DNA of 64,000 bases from Paractinoplanes deccanensis (GCF_016862115.1 NZ_BOMI01000104.1:52529-116528), one strand, 5' to 3'; counted from the stretch's first letter, positions 42,263-50,714 are shown. Made by a program: numbers and translations. The notes: generated from the sequence alone by a model not told the origin.

Positions 42263-43266
42263 CCCTCGTCGGCCGGCGCCGCTGAACGGGCCCGGATGCT
42301 GCCCGCATGGGCCTTGGCATCCGGGTCCTTGCGCGTCTTGAGCAGGCTCGCCACGGTGGTCACCGCCAGGATGACGAGGATGACGACGAGCGAGATCGAC
42401 GTCGAGACCTCGGGCACCGCGTCGCTGATGTCCTTGTGGAGCCAGTGCAGCACCAGCTTGGCGCCGATGAACGCCAGGATCAGCGACAGGCCCGTGGAGA
42501 GGTAGACCAGCCGGTCGAGCAGGCCCTTCACGAGGAAGAAGAGCGCACGCAGGCCCAGCAGCGCGAAGGCGTTGGCGACGAAGACGATGAACGCCTCGTC
42601 GGTCACGCCGAAGACGGCCGGGATCGAGTCGAGCGCGAACAGCAGGTCGGAGCTGCCGATCGCGATCAGCACGATGAACATCGGGGTGACGACGCGGCGG
42701 CCGTCGACCTTGGTGATCATCTTGCCGCCGATGTAGTCGTCGGTGACCGGCAGGAACCGCTTGCTGGCCTTGACCAGCGCGTTGTCCTCGACGTCCGGAT
42801 CCTCGTCGCGATGGCGGAACAGCTGCACCGCCGTGAAGATCAGGATCAGCCCGAAGATCAGGAACATGAACGAGAAGAGCGACAGCAGCGTCGCGCCCAG
42901 CGCGATGAAGATGACCCGCAGGATCAGCGCGATGATGATGCCGAAGGTCAGGACTTCCTGCTGGTATTTGTCGGGCACCGCGAAGGTGCTCATGATGATG
43001 ACGAAGACGAAGAGGTTGTCGACCGACAGGCTCTTCTCGACGATGTAGCCGGCGAAGTACTGGGCGCCGAAGTCCCAGCCGGCGATCGAGCCGAACACCA
43101 CCCCGAAGGCGATCGCGACAGCGATGTAGAAGATCGACCAGCCGGCGGCCTCGCGGAAGCCGACGGCGTGGGGGCGCAGGACGCCCAATGTCAGATCGAG
43201 GGCGAGCAGGGCGACGATGACGCCGATCGTCAACGTCCAGCCGAGCGCGGTGACCTCAAGTGGCAT
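42250..43266 (-). CDS. TerC-family integral membrane protein
   Basis: A 338-residue polytopic membrane protein with about nine hydrophobic helices. The signature acidic motifs lie in helices: LDLTLGV, EKSLSVDNLFVFVII and ALDSIPAVFGVT, as in TerC/Alx proteins that handle manganese or other metal ions and have been linked to tellurite resistance and metalation of secreted proteins. Its upstream region carries a 9-bp-arm hairpin, the place where a manganese riboswitch is found in some relatives, though I could not recognise that riboswitch here. The C-terminal tail is short and charged. Confidence 0.94.
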   Translation of the reverse strand: MPLEVTALGWTLTIGVIVALLALDLTLGVLRPHAVGFREAAGWSIFYIAVAIAFGVVFGSIAGWDFGAQYFAGYIVEKSLSVDNLFVFVIIMSTFAVPDKYQQEVLTFGIIIALILRVIFIALGATLLSLFSFMFLIFGLILIFTAVQLFRHRDEDPDVEDNALVKASKRFLPVTDDYIGGKMITKVDGRRVVTPMFIVLIAIGSSDLLFALDSIPAVFGVTDEAFIVFVANAFALLGLRALFFLVKGLLDRLVYLSTGLSLILAFIGAKLVLHWLHKDISDAVPEVSTSISLVVILVILAVTTVASLLKTRKDPDAKAHAGSIRARSAAPADEGQPR

Positions 43267-43287
43267 GAGAGGGGAACCTCCGGGCGA

Positions 43288-43323
43288 TAAGCGGGGCGGT
43301 TGCCGATCAATCGTCCCCGCTTA
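43288..43323 (-). promoter_or_regulatory. 5' leader hairpin of the TerC-family gene
   Basis: TAAGCGGGG (43288-43296) and CCCCGCTTA (43315-43323) are perfect 9-bp arms around 18 nt, lying 22 to 57 bp upstream of the start codon and next to GGAGG (reverse strand). It could be a 5' regulatory structure or an operator. Confidence 0.35.
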
Positions 43324-43392
43324 CCCTGGGAGATTCCTGAATAACGCCGGATCTACCTGGTCTTTTACCGCACCGAACCTGTGGCCCCGCTG

Positions 43393-44163
43393 TCAGGCCA
43401 CCTGGAACGACCGCTTCGCGAGGCCCATCCAGAAGCCGTCGATCGGCTGCTCCGGCGCCCGCTCGGGATCGTCCGAGGCGCCGAGCGTGAGGAACATCGG
43501 CGCGAAGTGCTCGATCGTGGGGTGGGCGTAGGGCATGCCGGGCGCGCGGTCGCGGAAGGCGGCCAGCTCGTCCACCGCCCCGCGGGCGAGCGCCTCGGCG
43601 GCCCAGGCGTCGAACTCGCGCGACCAGCCGGGTGCGGCCGCGTCGGGGCGCCAGTCGCGCAGGAACGGCAGCCCGTGCGTCGTGAAGCCGGAGCCGATGA
43701 TCAGCACACCCTCGTCACGCAGCGGAGCGAGCCGGCGGCCGATCTCGAGCAGCGCGTCCGGTTCGAGGGTGGGCAGCGACATCTGGAGCACCGGGATGTC
43801 GGCGTCCGGGTACATGACGGTCAACGGGACGTACGCACCGTGATCGAGCCCGCGGTTGGTGCGCGCCACCCGCTCGGTGTCGGGCATCAGCCCCTCGACG
43901 CGGGTGGCCAGCTCGGGCGCGCCGGGCGCGGGGTAGGTGACCTCGTAGTACTTCCGCTCGAAGCCGCCGAAGTCGTAGACCAGCGGCGCCGGCTCGGTCG
44001 CGCCGAGCATGAGCGGCGCCGACTCCCAGTGCGCCGAGGCCATCAGGATCGCCCGAGGGCGCGGCAGGCCGGCGGCGAGGTCTCGCAGCTGGCTCACCCA
44101 GCGCGCGTCGTCGACCAGCGGCGGGGCGCCGTGGCTGAGGAACAGGGCGGGCATGCGGGCCAT
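43393..44163 (-). CDS. DODA-type extradiol ring-cleavage dioxygenase (LigB/YgiD family)
   Basis: A 256-residue non-haem metalloenzyme. Metal and active-site residues are visible: FLSHGAPPLV (His11), SAHWES, NRGLDHGAYVPL, IGSGFTTHGLPFL and YAHPTIEHFAPM. The family opens catecholic rings, including DOPA, with iron or zinc. ATG 44163 follows GGAGG by 5 nt. Just upstream, GTTGAAGCTTCAAC and a related site suggest control by a MarR-type repressor. Natural substrate is unknown. Confidence 0.93.
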   Translation of the reverse strand: MARMPALFLSHGAPPLVDDARWVSQLRDLAAGLPRPRAILMASAHWESAPLMLGATEPAPLVYDFGGFERKYYEVTYPAPGAPELATRVEGLMPDTERVARTNRGLDHGAYVPLTVMYPDADIPVLQMSLPTLEPDALLEIGRRLAPLRDEGVLIIGSGFTTHGLPFLRDWRPDAAAPGWSREFDAWAAEALARGAVDELAAFRDRAPGMPYAHPTIEHFAPMFLTLGASDDPERAPEQPIDGFWMGLAKRSFQVA

Positions 44164-44173
44164 GGGTGCCTCC

Positions 44174-44227
44174 GTTGAAGCTTCAACTTTCTAATCCCAC
44201 GGTACGCCGACTTACTTGTAGCGTCAA
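44174..44227. promoter_or_regulatory. Two MarR-like operator sites upstream of the dioxygenase
   Basis: GTTGAAGCTTCAAC at 44174-44187 is a perfect 14-bp palindrome; TTGTAGCGTCAA at 44216-44227 is an imperfect copy of its core. TTGAA-N2-TTCAA sites are typical of MarR-type regulators of aromatic catabolism. The first lies 10 bp upstream of the dioxygenase start. No marR gene is in view. Confidence 0.5.
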
Positions 44228-44556
44228 CTAAATGAAGTCGACATTACGCACGGTGTTCACGTGGCGTAGCGGCGACTTTCTGTTATTGAGCAGGTGCCGA
44301 AAATAACCGGGGACTTGATCTTGGTCCAGGTCCACTTTGGTGTTCGTTAAATTCCCTTTACGGGCTGGCGTCGCCGGGTGCCGCATGCCTGGTGAGAGCC
44401 GACTTGCATCATGCATCCTCGATGAAAGCACATCGGACCGAAAATTCGTCTCATGAGGACATTGCGCCAGCGTGAGAGCGCTGGCATGCTACCCGATGTC
44501 GTGCTGGGGGGCGCTCACCGTAACGTTCGCGTCGAGCCACCGAAACTACTCTCGGT

Positions 44557-44593
44557 AGTCACCGCGCGAAGTTCACCGCAAGTCACCGCGCGA
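44557..44593 (+). repeat. Direct repeats before the GPP34 gene
   Basis: AGTCACCGCGCGA occurs at 44557-44569 and 44581-44593, with the related AGTTCACCGC between them at 44570. The three units are spaced about 12 bp. They end 15 bp before the ribosome-binding site of the GPP34 gene, a plausible activator site. Confidence 0.5.
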
Positions 44594-44624
44594 CTAGGCG
44601 CGCGCGTGGAGAGGAGGCCCGGCA

Positions 44625-45275
44625 GTGGCGACTTCGCCGCAGCTACCCCTCGCCGATGATCTGTTTCTCACCGCTCACGACTCGGTCAAGGGCAAGTGCC
44701 TGCTCTCCCCGGCCACCCTCGGCCTCGGCATGGCCGCCGCCCTGATCGGGGAGCTGGTGCTCTGGCGCCGGCTCGACCTCGTCGACGGCAAGATCCAGAT
44801 CATCGACGACCGCCCCACCGGAGACCCGGCGGCCACTGCCGTCCTCGACCAGTTGCTGCGGGAGGGCCACCACCGGGCCATCCGCGACTGGATCTCGTTC
44901 CTGTCCCACGGCGTCGCCGTCGACCTCGTCGAGCGCCGCCTGTCCCGGGCGGGCCTGGTGCAGCGCCAGGAGAAGCGCGGCCTGTTCGGCAGCAAGGTGT
45001 CGTTCGTGCCGACCGACTCGATGATCGCCGGCTGGCCCGCCACCCGCATCCGCACCTTCATCGGACGCGGCGAGATGCTCGACGTCCCCGACCTCGTCCT
45101 GGCCGGACTCATCCTCGCCACCGGCCTCGACCAGCACGTCTTCGTCACGCTCGACGCCCGCGGCCGCGAGCAGCTCTTCGACCAGTTCCGGCGCCGCCTC
45201 CCCGCGATGCTGCAGGAGCTGGTGAGCGAGACCGAGGCCGCGGTGGGCGATGCCGTGATGGCCCGCCGCGCCTGA
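44625..45275 (+). CDS. GPP34 family (GOLPH3-like) phosphoprotein
   Basis: A 216-residue helical protein of the GPP34 family: LADDLFLTAHDSVKGKCLLSP, LGMAAALIGELVLWRRL, GLVQRQEKRGLFGSKVSFVPTD and LATGLDQHVF. Eukaryotic relatives bind phosphatidylinositol 4-phosphate and organise Golgi enzymes; in actinobacteria many copies exist and the role is unknown. GAGGAGG precedes the GTG start by 7 nt. It is followed 50 bp later by an amino-acid permease gene on the same strand. Confidence 0.9.
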   Translation: MATSPQLPLADDLFLTAHDSVKGKCLLSPATLGLGMAAALIGELVLWRRLDLVDGKIQIIDDRPTGDPAATAVLDQLLREGHHRAIRDWISFLSHGVAVDLVERRLSRAGLVQRQEKRGLFGSKVSFVPTDSMIAGWPATRIRTFIGRGEMLDVPDLVLAGLILATGLDQHVFVTLDARGREQLFDQFRRRLPAMLQELVSETEAAVGDAVMARRA

Positions 45276-45325
45276 ACCCCGATCCTTCCACCCCCTCTTT
45301 CAAACACCCCCTCATGGAGACCAGC

Positions 45326-46843
45326 GTGTCCACCACCGCCACACAACCCCCTGATCAGAGCCAGCTGACCAACGCTCTGGCCCGTGACCGGCTCGGCGTC
45401 GCCGCGGTCGTCTTCTTCGTCATGTCCGCGGCCGCGCCGCTCACCGTCGTCGCCGGCGTCGTGCCGACCGGCCTCGCCGTCACCGGCCTGACCGGCATCT
45501 CGATCGCCTTCGTCGCCGTCGCCCTCGTGCTCGCGATCTTCGCGGTCGGCTACGTCGCCATGGCGCGCCACATCGCGAACGCCGGCGCCTTCTACGCGTA
45601 CATCTCCCAGGGTCTGTCCCGGCCGCTCGGCGTCGGCGCCTCCTGGGTGGCCCTGCTCGCGTACAACATGTTCCAGGTCGCGTCGTACGGCGGCTTCGGC
45701 GCCATCGCGGCGCCGCTGTTCTCCGACTGGTTCGGTGTCGACATCAAGTGGTGGGTCCTCGCGCTGATCTGCTGGGCGCTCACCGCGGTCCTCGGCGTGC
45801 TCGACGTCGCGGTCAACGGCAAGGTGCTCGCCACGCTGCTGGTCGCCGAGATCGTCGTGGTGATCGCGTTCAGCTTCGCCGACATCTTCTCGCCCAACTT
45901 CTCCGCCTCCTCGGCCCCGCTCGACCCGGGCACGCTGGTCGGCGCCGGCTCGGGCGCGCTGCTGGTCATGGCGGTCACCGGCTTCGTCGGCTTCGAGCAG
46001 TCCGTGGTCTTCTCCGAGGAGTCGCGCGACCCGCGCCGCACGGTCGCCCGCGCCACCTACCTCTCGGTCGCCATCATCGCCGTCCTGTACGGCTTCGCGG
46101 CCTGGGCGATGATCTCGGCCGCCGGTGGCGACGTCGTCGGCCGCGCCGCCAACGAGGGTCCCGACCTGTTCTTCAACGTCGCCTCGGACCAGCTCGGCAG
46201 CGCCGCCCTGCACATCGGGCATGCGCTGTTCCTGACGTCGCTGATCGCCGCGATGATCTCGTTCCACAACATCATCTCGCGGTACATGTTCTCGCTCGGC
46301 CGTGAGGGCGTGCTGCCCCGCGCGTTCGGCAAGACCGTGCCGGGCACCGGTGCGCCCAAGAACGGCTCGCTCGCCCAGTCGGCGCTCGCCCTGGTGGTCA
46401 TCGTGCTCTACGCGGTGAACGGCTGGGACCCGCTGGTCAACCTCTTCTTCTGGGGTGGCACGGGCGGCGGCCTCGGCGTGCTGCTGCTGGTCACGCTCAC
46501 CTCGATCGCCGTGATCGGCTACTTCCTCAAGCACCCCGAGGGCGAGGACTTCTGGCACCGCATCGGCGCCCCGGTGCTCGGCACCATCCTGCTGATCATC
46601 ATGTCGTACCTGGCGATCGACAACATCGCGACGCTGCTCGGCGTCGAGCCCGGCAGCACGCCGGCCCTCGTCATCCCGCTGTCGTTCGCCGTCCTGTTCG
46701 CCGCCGGCATCATCTGGGCGCTGATCCTGCGCTCCAGCCGTCCCCAGATCTACGCCGGCATCGGGCTCGGCGCCCGCAGCGCCACCGCACAGGGGAGCGG
46801 CGGCTTCTCCGCCGCCCTCGCCGGCAACGAGGAGAACAAGTGA
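45326..46843 (+). CDS. APC-superfamily amino acid permease
   Basis: A 505-residue transporter with about twelve helices. The APC N-terminal helix motif is VFFVMSAAAPLTVVAGVVPTG, and GFVGFEQSVVFSEESRDPRRTVARATY marks the helix 6-7 region. It imports amino acids or amines with protons. GTG 45326 is preferred because GGAGA lies 5 nt upstream; ATG 45314 has no such signal. The stop codon overlaps the GNAT start (GTGA), so transporter and acetyltransferase are coupled, suggesting acetylation of the imported amine. Confidence 0.93.
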   Translation: MSTTATQPPDQSQLTNALARDRLGVAAVVFFVMSAAAPLTVVAGVVPTGLAVTGLTGISIAFVAVALVLAIFAVGYVAMARHIANAGAFYAYISQGLSRPLGVGASWVALLAYNMFQVASYGGFGAIAAPLFSDWFGVDIKWWVLALICWALTAVLGVLDVAVNGKVLATLLVAEIVVVIAFSFADIFSPNFSASSAPLDPGTLVGAGSGALLVMAVTGFVGFEQSVVFSEESRDPRRTVARATYLSVAIIAVLYGFAAWAMISAAGGDVVGRAANEGPDLFFNVASDQLGSAALHIGHALFLTSLIAAMISFHNIISRYMFSLGREGVLPRAFGKTVPGTGAPKNGSLAQSALALVVIVLYAVNGWDPLVNLFFWGGTGGGLGVLLLVTLTSIAVIGYFLKHPEGEDFWHRIGAPVLGTILLIIMSYLAIDNIATLLGVEPGSTPALVIPLSFAVLFAAGIIWALILRSSRPQIYAGIGLGARSATAQGSGGFSAALAGNEENK

Positions 46844-47442
46844 GCTACGCCCCCATCCGCCCCGCCCGCAAGGACGAGATCCCGGCGATCGGCCTGCTGA
46901 TCAGCCACTCGTTCTTCGACCTGGACGCCAACCGGTACCTGGTGCCGCCGCTGGACGACCGGCTGCGGGTGATGGCCGACTTCTTCACGCTGCTGACCGA
47001 GAACGCCTTCGAGTACGGCCGGGTCGACGTGATCGACCACCCGTCCGGCGAGGGGCTGGCGGCGGCCGCGGTGTGGTTCGACTACACCAAGGAGTCGCCC
47101 GGGCCGGAGAACTACGAGGAGCGGCTGAAGGCGCTGGCCGGCGACTACCACGACCGGTTCGTCGCGCTCGACCAGCTCTTCGAGAAGCACCACCCGCACG
47201 ACCCGCACTGGCACCTCGCGTTCCTCGCCGTGCACCCCGACCACCAGCACCACGGCCTGGGCAGCGAGCTGATGCAGCAGGTGCACGACGAGCTGGAGCC
47301 GGCCGGGGTGTCGTTCTACCTCGAGGCGACCAACCAGAACAACGTGCGGTTGTACCGCCGGACCGGCTACGCCGACATGGAGCCCTTCGAGATGCTCCTG
47401 CCCGACGGCACGCCGTTCTTCCGGATGTGGCGCGCGGCCTGA
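46840..47442 (+). CDS. GNAT-family N-acetyltransferase
   Basis: A 200-residue acetyltransferase. The acetyl-CoA-binding motif A is HLAFLAVHPDHQHHGLGSELMQQV and motif B follows in FYLEATNQNNVRLYRRTGYADM. It transfers acetyl groups to an unknown acceptor. The GTG start overlaps the permease stop by four bases and it is followed by a strong hairpin, so it closes the operon. Coupling to the permease suggests an amine or amino acid substrate. Confidence 0.93.
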   Translation: MSYAPIRPARKDEIPAIGLLISHSFFDLDANRYLVPPLDDRLRVMADFFTLLTENAFEYGRVDVIDHPSGEGLAAAAVWFDYTKESPGPENYEERLKALAGDYHDRFVALDQLFEKHHPHDPHWHLAFLAVHPDHQHHGLGSELMQQVHDELEPAGVSFYLEATNQNNVRLYRRTGYADMEPFEMLLPDGTPFFRMWRAA

Positions 47443-47454
47443 CGCCGTGCCGAT

Positions 47455-47488
47455 GAGACGCGGGAGCCTTGCCGGGCTCCCGCGTCTC
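47455..47488. terminator. Bidirectional hairpin terminator
   Basis: Perfect 14-bp stem GAGACGCGGGAGCC (47455-47468) and GGCTCCCGCGTCTC (47475-47488), loop TTGCCG. It lies 13 bp after the GNAT gene, and its right arm overlaps the stop codon of the minus-strand kinase. Confidence 0.88.
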
Positions 47489-49262
47489 ACCAGTCGAAGA
47501 CCGGCCCGCGGGCCACACCGCCGGGCAGCAGCGGCCGCTGGGTGTACTGCCACGCCATGGCCACCAGCACGCGCCCCTCGCCGTGCGGCAGGCGCAGGTC
47601 GCCCGGCCCGCAGGTGTGGCGCAGCGCGAAGTCGGTGAACATCATTCCCTTGCAGACGTACGGCCCGGCGACGACATCGTCGGTGTCCGCGTCGCGCACC
47701 GTCATCGAGATGTCCGCCTGCACTCCGGGCATCGCCTCCATCTGACCGGCCACCCGCACCGAGCCGCCCAGCGAATGGCACGGCTTGACCAGCACGGGAT
47801 GGCCGAGATCCCACGTGTACTCGTCGCCGCAGTGCCACGGCCCGAAATGCGCCTCCGCCCGGCCGGGCCCGGCCGAGGCCCCGATGCCGGACGGTCCCGC
47901 CGAGACCTGCACGCCCGGCGCCCGCACCCGGCCCTGCATCTCACCGGTCTTCGCGCCGCCCGTCGCGCCGGGACCGATCGCCGCTCCGCCCGCCAGTGCT
48001 CCGCCGGCCTCCGGCAAGCTCCCGGGGAGCGCCGGCCCGCCGGCCGCGGGCGCGCCCGAGGGCCCCGCCGTGCGCGCGCCGCTCGCCTGAGCCTGGGGCC
48101 GGCCCGAGGCCTGCGCGGACGGCATCACCGGCGGGGCGGCGACGGCCTGCTCCGAGCCGGGCGAGTCGAGCAGCTGCCAGGCGTTGAAGCCGCCCAGCCC
48201 CGACACGGCGGCGGCGAGCCCGATCAGGGCGACCATCATGCCGGGCCGCCGCCACTTCCAGGTGCGCGGACCGTTGCGCGGCCTCCGGCGCGGGGAAGCG
48301 GGACGCGCCGACGGGTGCGACACGGCGCGCAGCCCGAGGTGCGCGGTGGCGTCGCCGCCGTAGTCCTGCGTCTGCCCGGCCAGCGCGGGCACACCGGCCG
48401 TGTCCCGGGCCAGCTCCCGCAGGGCGGTGCCCAGCTCGGCGGCGGTCGGGCGGCTGCCGGGATCCTTCGCCATGCACCAGGAGATCAGCTCCCACACCGG
48501 CGGCACGACACCCGGCGGGCACACCGGCCGCTCGTCGAGATGACCCCGGAGCACGGCGAGGGGCTCACCCGCGTACGGCGTGCCGCCGGTGACCAGCTCG
48601 TAGAGGACGACGCCCACCGCGTACACGTCGGAGGCCGGCTCGGCCTCGCCCTGGATCGCCTCCGGCGCCATGTAGTGCGGCGTGCCGACGATGGCCTGCG
48701 GCGTGGTGAGCCCGGCGGTGTCCAGCACCCGGGCGATGCCGAAGTCGGTCAGGCGCACGTCGAAACGGCCGTCGTTCTCCTGGAGCAGGATGTTGTCCGG
48801 CTTGACGTCGCGGTGCACCACGCCGAGCTCGTGCGCCTGGGTGAGCGCGGCCGCCACCTGGGCGAGCAGGTCGGCCGCGTCCGCCGGCGCCAGCGTGCCC
48901 ATGGCCCGCACGTACTGCCGCAGGCTCCCGCCGGAGACGTAGTCCATGACCAGCGCGAGCGAGCCGCCGACGCTGAAGAGGTCGCGGACCCCCACGATGT
49001 TCTCGTGGCGCATCATCATCAGGATCGTGCGTTCCTGCACGAACCGGATGACCAGCTTGGGCTGCCGCAGAAGCCCCTCGTGCAACAGCTTGACCGCGAC
49101 GTCGGCGCCCGTGGCCCGATCGATCCCGCGCCACACGGTGCCGGTGGCGCCGTGCCCCACGGGACAGACCAAGACGTAGGAGTTGCCGACACAGCGCCCG
49201 CTGAGATCCGCGGTGGCGGCTTCGCCCGGCATACCGCCGGTCAGGGAAAGGGATGACTGCAC
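47487..49262 (-). CDS. Transmembrane Ser/Thr protein kinase with extracellular Cys-rich domain
   Basis: A 591-residue Hanks-type kinase. The glycine loop is VGHGATGTVWRG, the ATP lysine lies in VAVKLL, catalytic loop HRDVKPDN, DFG in LTDFGIARV, and APE in YMAPEAI, all intact. After a basic juxtamembrane segment, one membrane helix (about MMVALIGLAAAVSGLGGF) leads to an Ala/Gly/Pro-rich linker and a roughly 120-residue extracellular domain with four cysteines (WHCGDEY, VKPCHS, YVCKGM, RHTCGP). That domain has no PASTA repeat and probably senses a ligand. GTG 49262 is chosen; ATG 49232 is possible. Confidence 0.93.
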   Translation of the reverse strand: MQSSLSLTGGMPGEAATADLSGRCVGNSYVLVCPVGHGATGTVWRGIDRATGADVAVKLLHEGLLRQPKLVIRFVQERTILMMMRHENIVGVRDLFSVGGSLALVMDYVSGGSLRQYVRAMGTLAPADAADLLAQVAAALTQAHELGVVHRDVKPDNILLQENDGRFDVRLTDFGIARVLDTAGLTTPQAIVGTPHYMAPEAIQGEAEPASDVYAVGVVLYELVTGGTPYAGEPLAVLRGHLDERPVCPPGVVPPVWELISWCMAKDPGSRPTAAELGTALRELARDTAGVPALAGQTQDYGGDATAHLGLRAVSHPSARPASPRRRPRNGPRTWKWRRPGMMVALIGLAAAVSGLGGFNAWQLLDSPGSEQAVAAPPVMPSAQASGRPQAQASGARTAGPSGAPAAGGPALPGSLPEAGGALAGGAAIGPGATGGAKTGEMQGRVRAPGVQVSAGPSGIGASAGPGRAEAHFGPWHCGDEYTWDLGHPVLVKPCHSLGGSVRVAGQMEAMPGVQADISMTVRDADTDDVVAGPYVCKGMMFTDFALRHTCGPGDLRLPHGEGRVLVAMAWQYTQRPLLPGGVARGPVFDW

Positions 49263-49453
49263 GTGTCGTCGGATCCTTCCTGGCGCGCGTCCATCGTGGC
49301 CGAACCGCGACGATCGTCCTGATCGATGCCGGTACGGGCAACCGCCGGGCGCCCTTTCTCTCACGCACGGCCACACCAGGCCCGTGCCCGTCACCCCATC
49401 CCGCACGAGTCGTTCCTCCCTTACTGGGCCGTCGGCGGCGAAGCGGGGGAGAC

Positions 49454-49813
49454 GTGGACGAGACCATCTGGCCGGCGGTGCACGAGGCGCGGCGCTGGCT
49501 CGATCTGAGCAACGGGACGATGCCGCTCGAGCTGACCTGCCGCATCCTCAAGGTCACCGAGGAGGCCGGCGAGGCCGCGGCGGCCTGGATCGGCCTGCTC
49601 GGCCAGAACCCGCGCAAGGGCGTCACCCACACCCGCGACCAGGTGGCCGCCGAGCTGGCCGACGTGGCGTTCACCGCGCTCGTCGCCCTCGCCAGCCTCG
49701 ACCTCGACCCGCGGCAGGCGCTGACCGAGTGCGCCGCCAAGGTGCGAGCCCGCCTGCCGAGCGACGGGCCGCCCACGCCCGCCCGGCTCCCGTGGCCTCC
49801 GCACGCACCCTGA
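49454..49813 (+). CDS. MazG-like nucleotide pyrophosphohydrolase
   Basis: A 119-residue all-helical protein. The divalent metal motif EEAGEAAAAW followed by AAELADVAFTALVAL matches the EExxE...ExxD pattern of MazG-type NTP pyrophosphohydrolases, which hydrolyse non-canonical nucleotides. The GTG start at 49454 follows GGGGGAGAC. It is divergent from the kinase gene across 191 bp. Proteins of this size are usually dimers or tetramers. Confidence 0.85.
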   Translation: MDETIWPAVHEARRWLDLSNGTMPLELTCRILKVTEEAGEAAAAWIGLLGQNPRKGVTHTRDQVAAELADVAFTALVALASLDLDPRQALTECAAKVRARLPSDGPPTPARLPWPPHAP

Positions 49814-49949
49814 CGGCCGGCCCCGAAACGCAGCTCACGGCCGGCCGCAGAAAGGCGAGCCACGCGTGGCGCAGCAGCCGGCGGCGCACCCCTCCTCGAG
49901 CCGAGGGGACTAGATGGCGAGAGGGCTGCCGCGCAAGGGCGGGTGGCGG

Positions 49950-50714
49950 TCAGCCGGCGGAGAGGTTGAGCTCGAAGCTGTAGCGGCTGGCCCGGTAGAC
50001 GTGGCTGCCGTATTCGAGGGCGCGCCCGCCCGCGTCCCAGGCCGTGCGGGTCATGGTGAGCAGGGAGGCGCCTCGTTTCTCGGTGAGGATGCGGGCCTCG
50101 GCGGCGGTGGCGGAGCGGGCGCCGATCACCTGGGTGGCGATGCGCGGGGTGAGGCCGGCGCGGCGCAGCAGCTCGTAGAGGCCGTGCGAGGCGAGGTCCT
50201 CGGGGGTGAGGCGCAGGACGTCGACGGGGATGGCGTTGTGCATCAGGGCCAAGGGCTCGCCGCCGGCGTAGCGCAGGCGCTCGATCCACGTGACCTCGGT
50301 GCCGGGGGCGACCTCGAGGGCGGCGGCGATCGGGTCGGGGGCCGGCATGGTGCGCAGCTCCAGCACCTCCGTGCGGGGGGAGCGGTCGCCGGCGACCAGG
50401 TCGTCGTACAGGCTGGAGAGCTCGACCGGGCGGCGGACCTTGGGGTGCACCACCTGGGTGCCGACGCCGCGCTTGCGCACGAGCATGCCGCGCTCGACCA
50501 GATATTGGATGGCGCGGCGGGTGGTGGGGCGGGAGACGCCGAGGCGCTCGGCGAGATCCACCTCGTTCTCGATGCGGGCGCCGACGCCGATCTCGCCCTT
50601 CTCGATCAGCTCCTGCAAACGGGTCGCTACCTGGAAATACAGCGGCACGGGGCTGGTCCGGTCCACTTCGACCGGTCGTAGCTGGCCTCGTGGCGGCGAC
50701 AGATCCGATGACAC
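49950..50714 (-). CDS. GntR-family regulator (HutC type), likely inositol-cluster repressor
   Basis: A 254-residue regulator. The GntR winged helix (about 22-85: PLYFQVATRLQELIEKGEIGVG, DLAERLGVSRPTTRRAIQYLVERG) precedes a UTRA effector domain (LERLRYAGGEPLALMHNAIP-like, LYELLRRAGLTP, ILTEKRGASLLTMTRTAWD). It is divergent from iolC with a perfect TTTGTCATGACAAA palindrome between them. A GntR regulator commonly controls inositol clusters and would be released by an inositol-derived metabolite. The GTG at 50714 is preceded by AGGGGGAA. Confidence 0.93.
   Translation of the reverse strand: MSSDLSPPRGQLRPVEVDRTSPVPLYFQVATRLQELIEKGEIGVGARIENEVDLAERLGVSRPTTRRAIQYLVERGMLVRKRGVGTQVVHPKVRRPVELSSLYDDLVAGDRSPRTEVLELRTMPAPDPIAAALEVAPGTEVTWIERLRYAGGEPLALMHNAIPVDVLRLTPEDLASHGLYELLRRAGLTPRIATQVIGARSATAAEARILTEKRGASLLTMTRTAWDAGGRALEYGSHVYRASRYSFELNLSAG

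Larger units (their letters stand above)
44164..44624. other. Intergenic region with AT-richer core and several repeats
   Basis: About 460 bp between divergent dioxygenase and GPP34 genes. It holds the MarR-like palindromes (44174-44227), a stretch of clearly lower GC (about 44215-44450: TTATTGAGC, GAAAATAACC, GTTAAATTCCC) with no coding signal, TGCAT-C-ATGCA at 44405-44415, the inverted repeat GCCAGCG-N6-CGCTGGC (44466-44485), and direct repeats just before the GPP34 gene. No RNA family was recognised. Confidence 0.55.

Noticed and set aside
43267..43392. yybP-ykoY manganese riboswitch upstream of the TerC gene
   Set aside because: I looked for the conserved core in the reverse strand and did not find it; only a simple hairpin is visible.
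44228..44431. 67-codon minus-strand frame in the AT-richer gap
   Set aside because: Poor codon bias, no ribosome-binding site and no recognisable motif.
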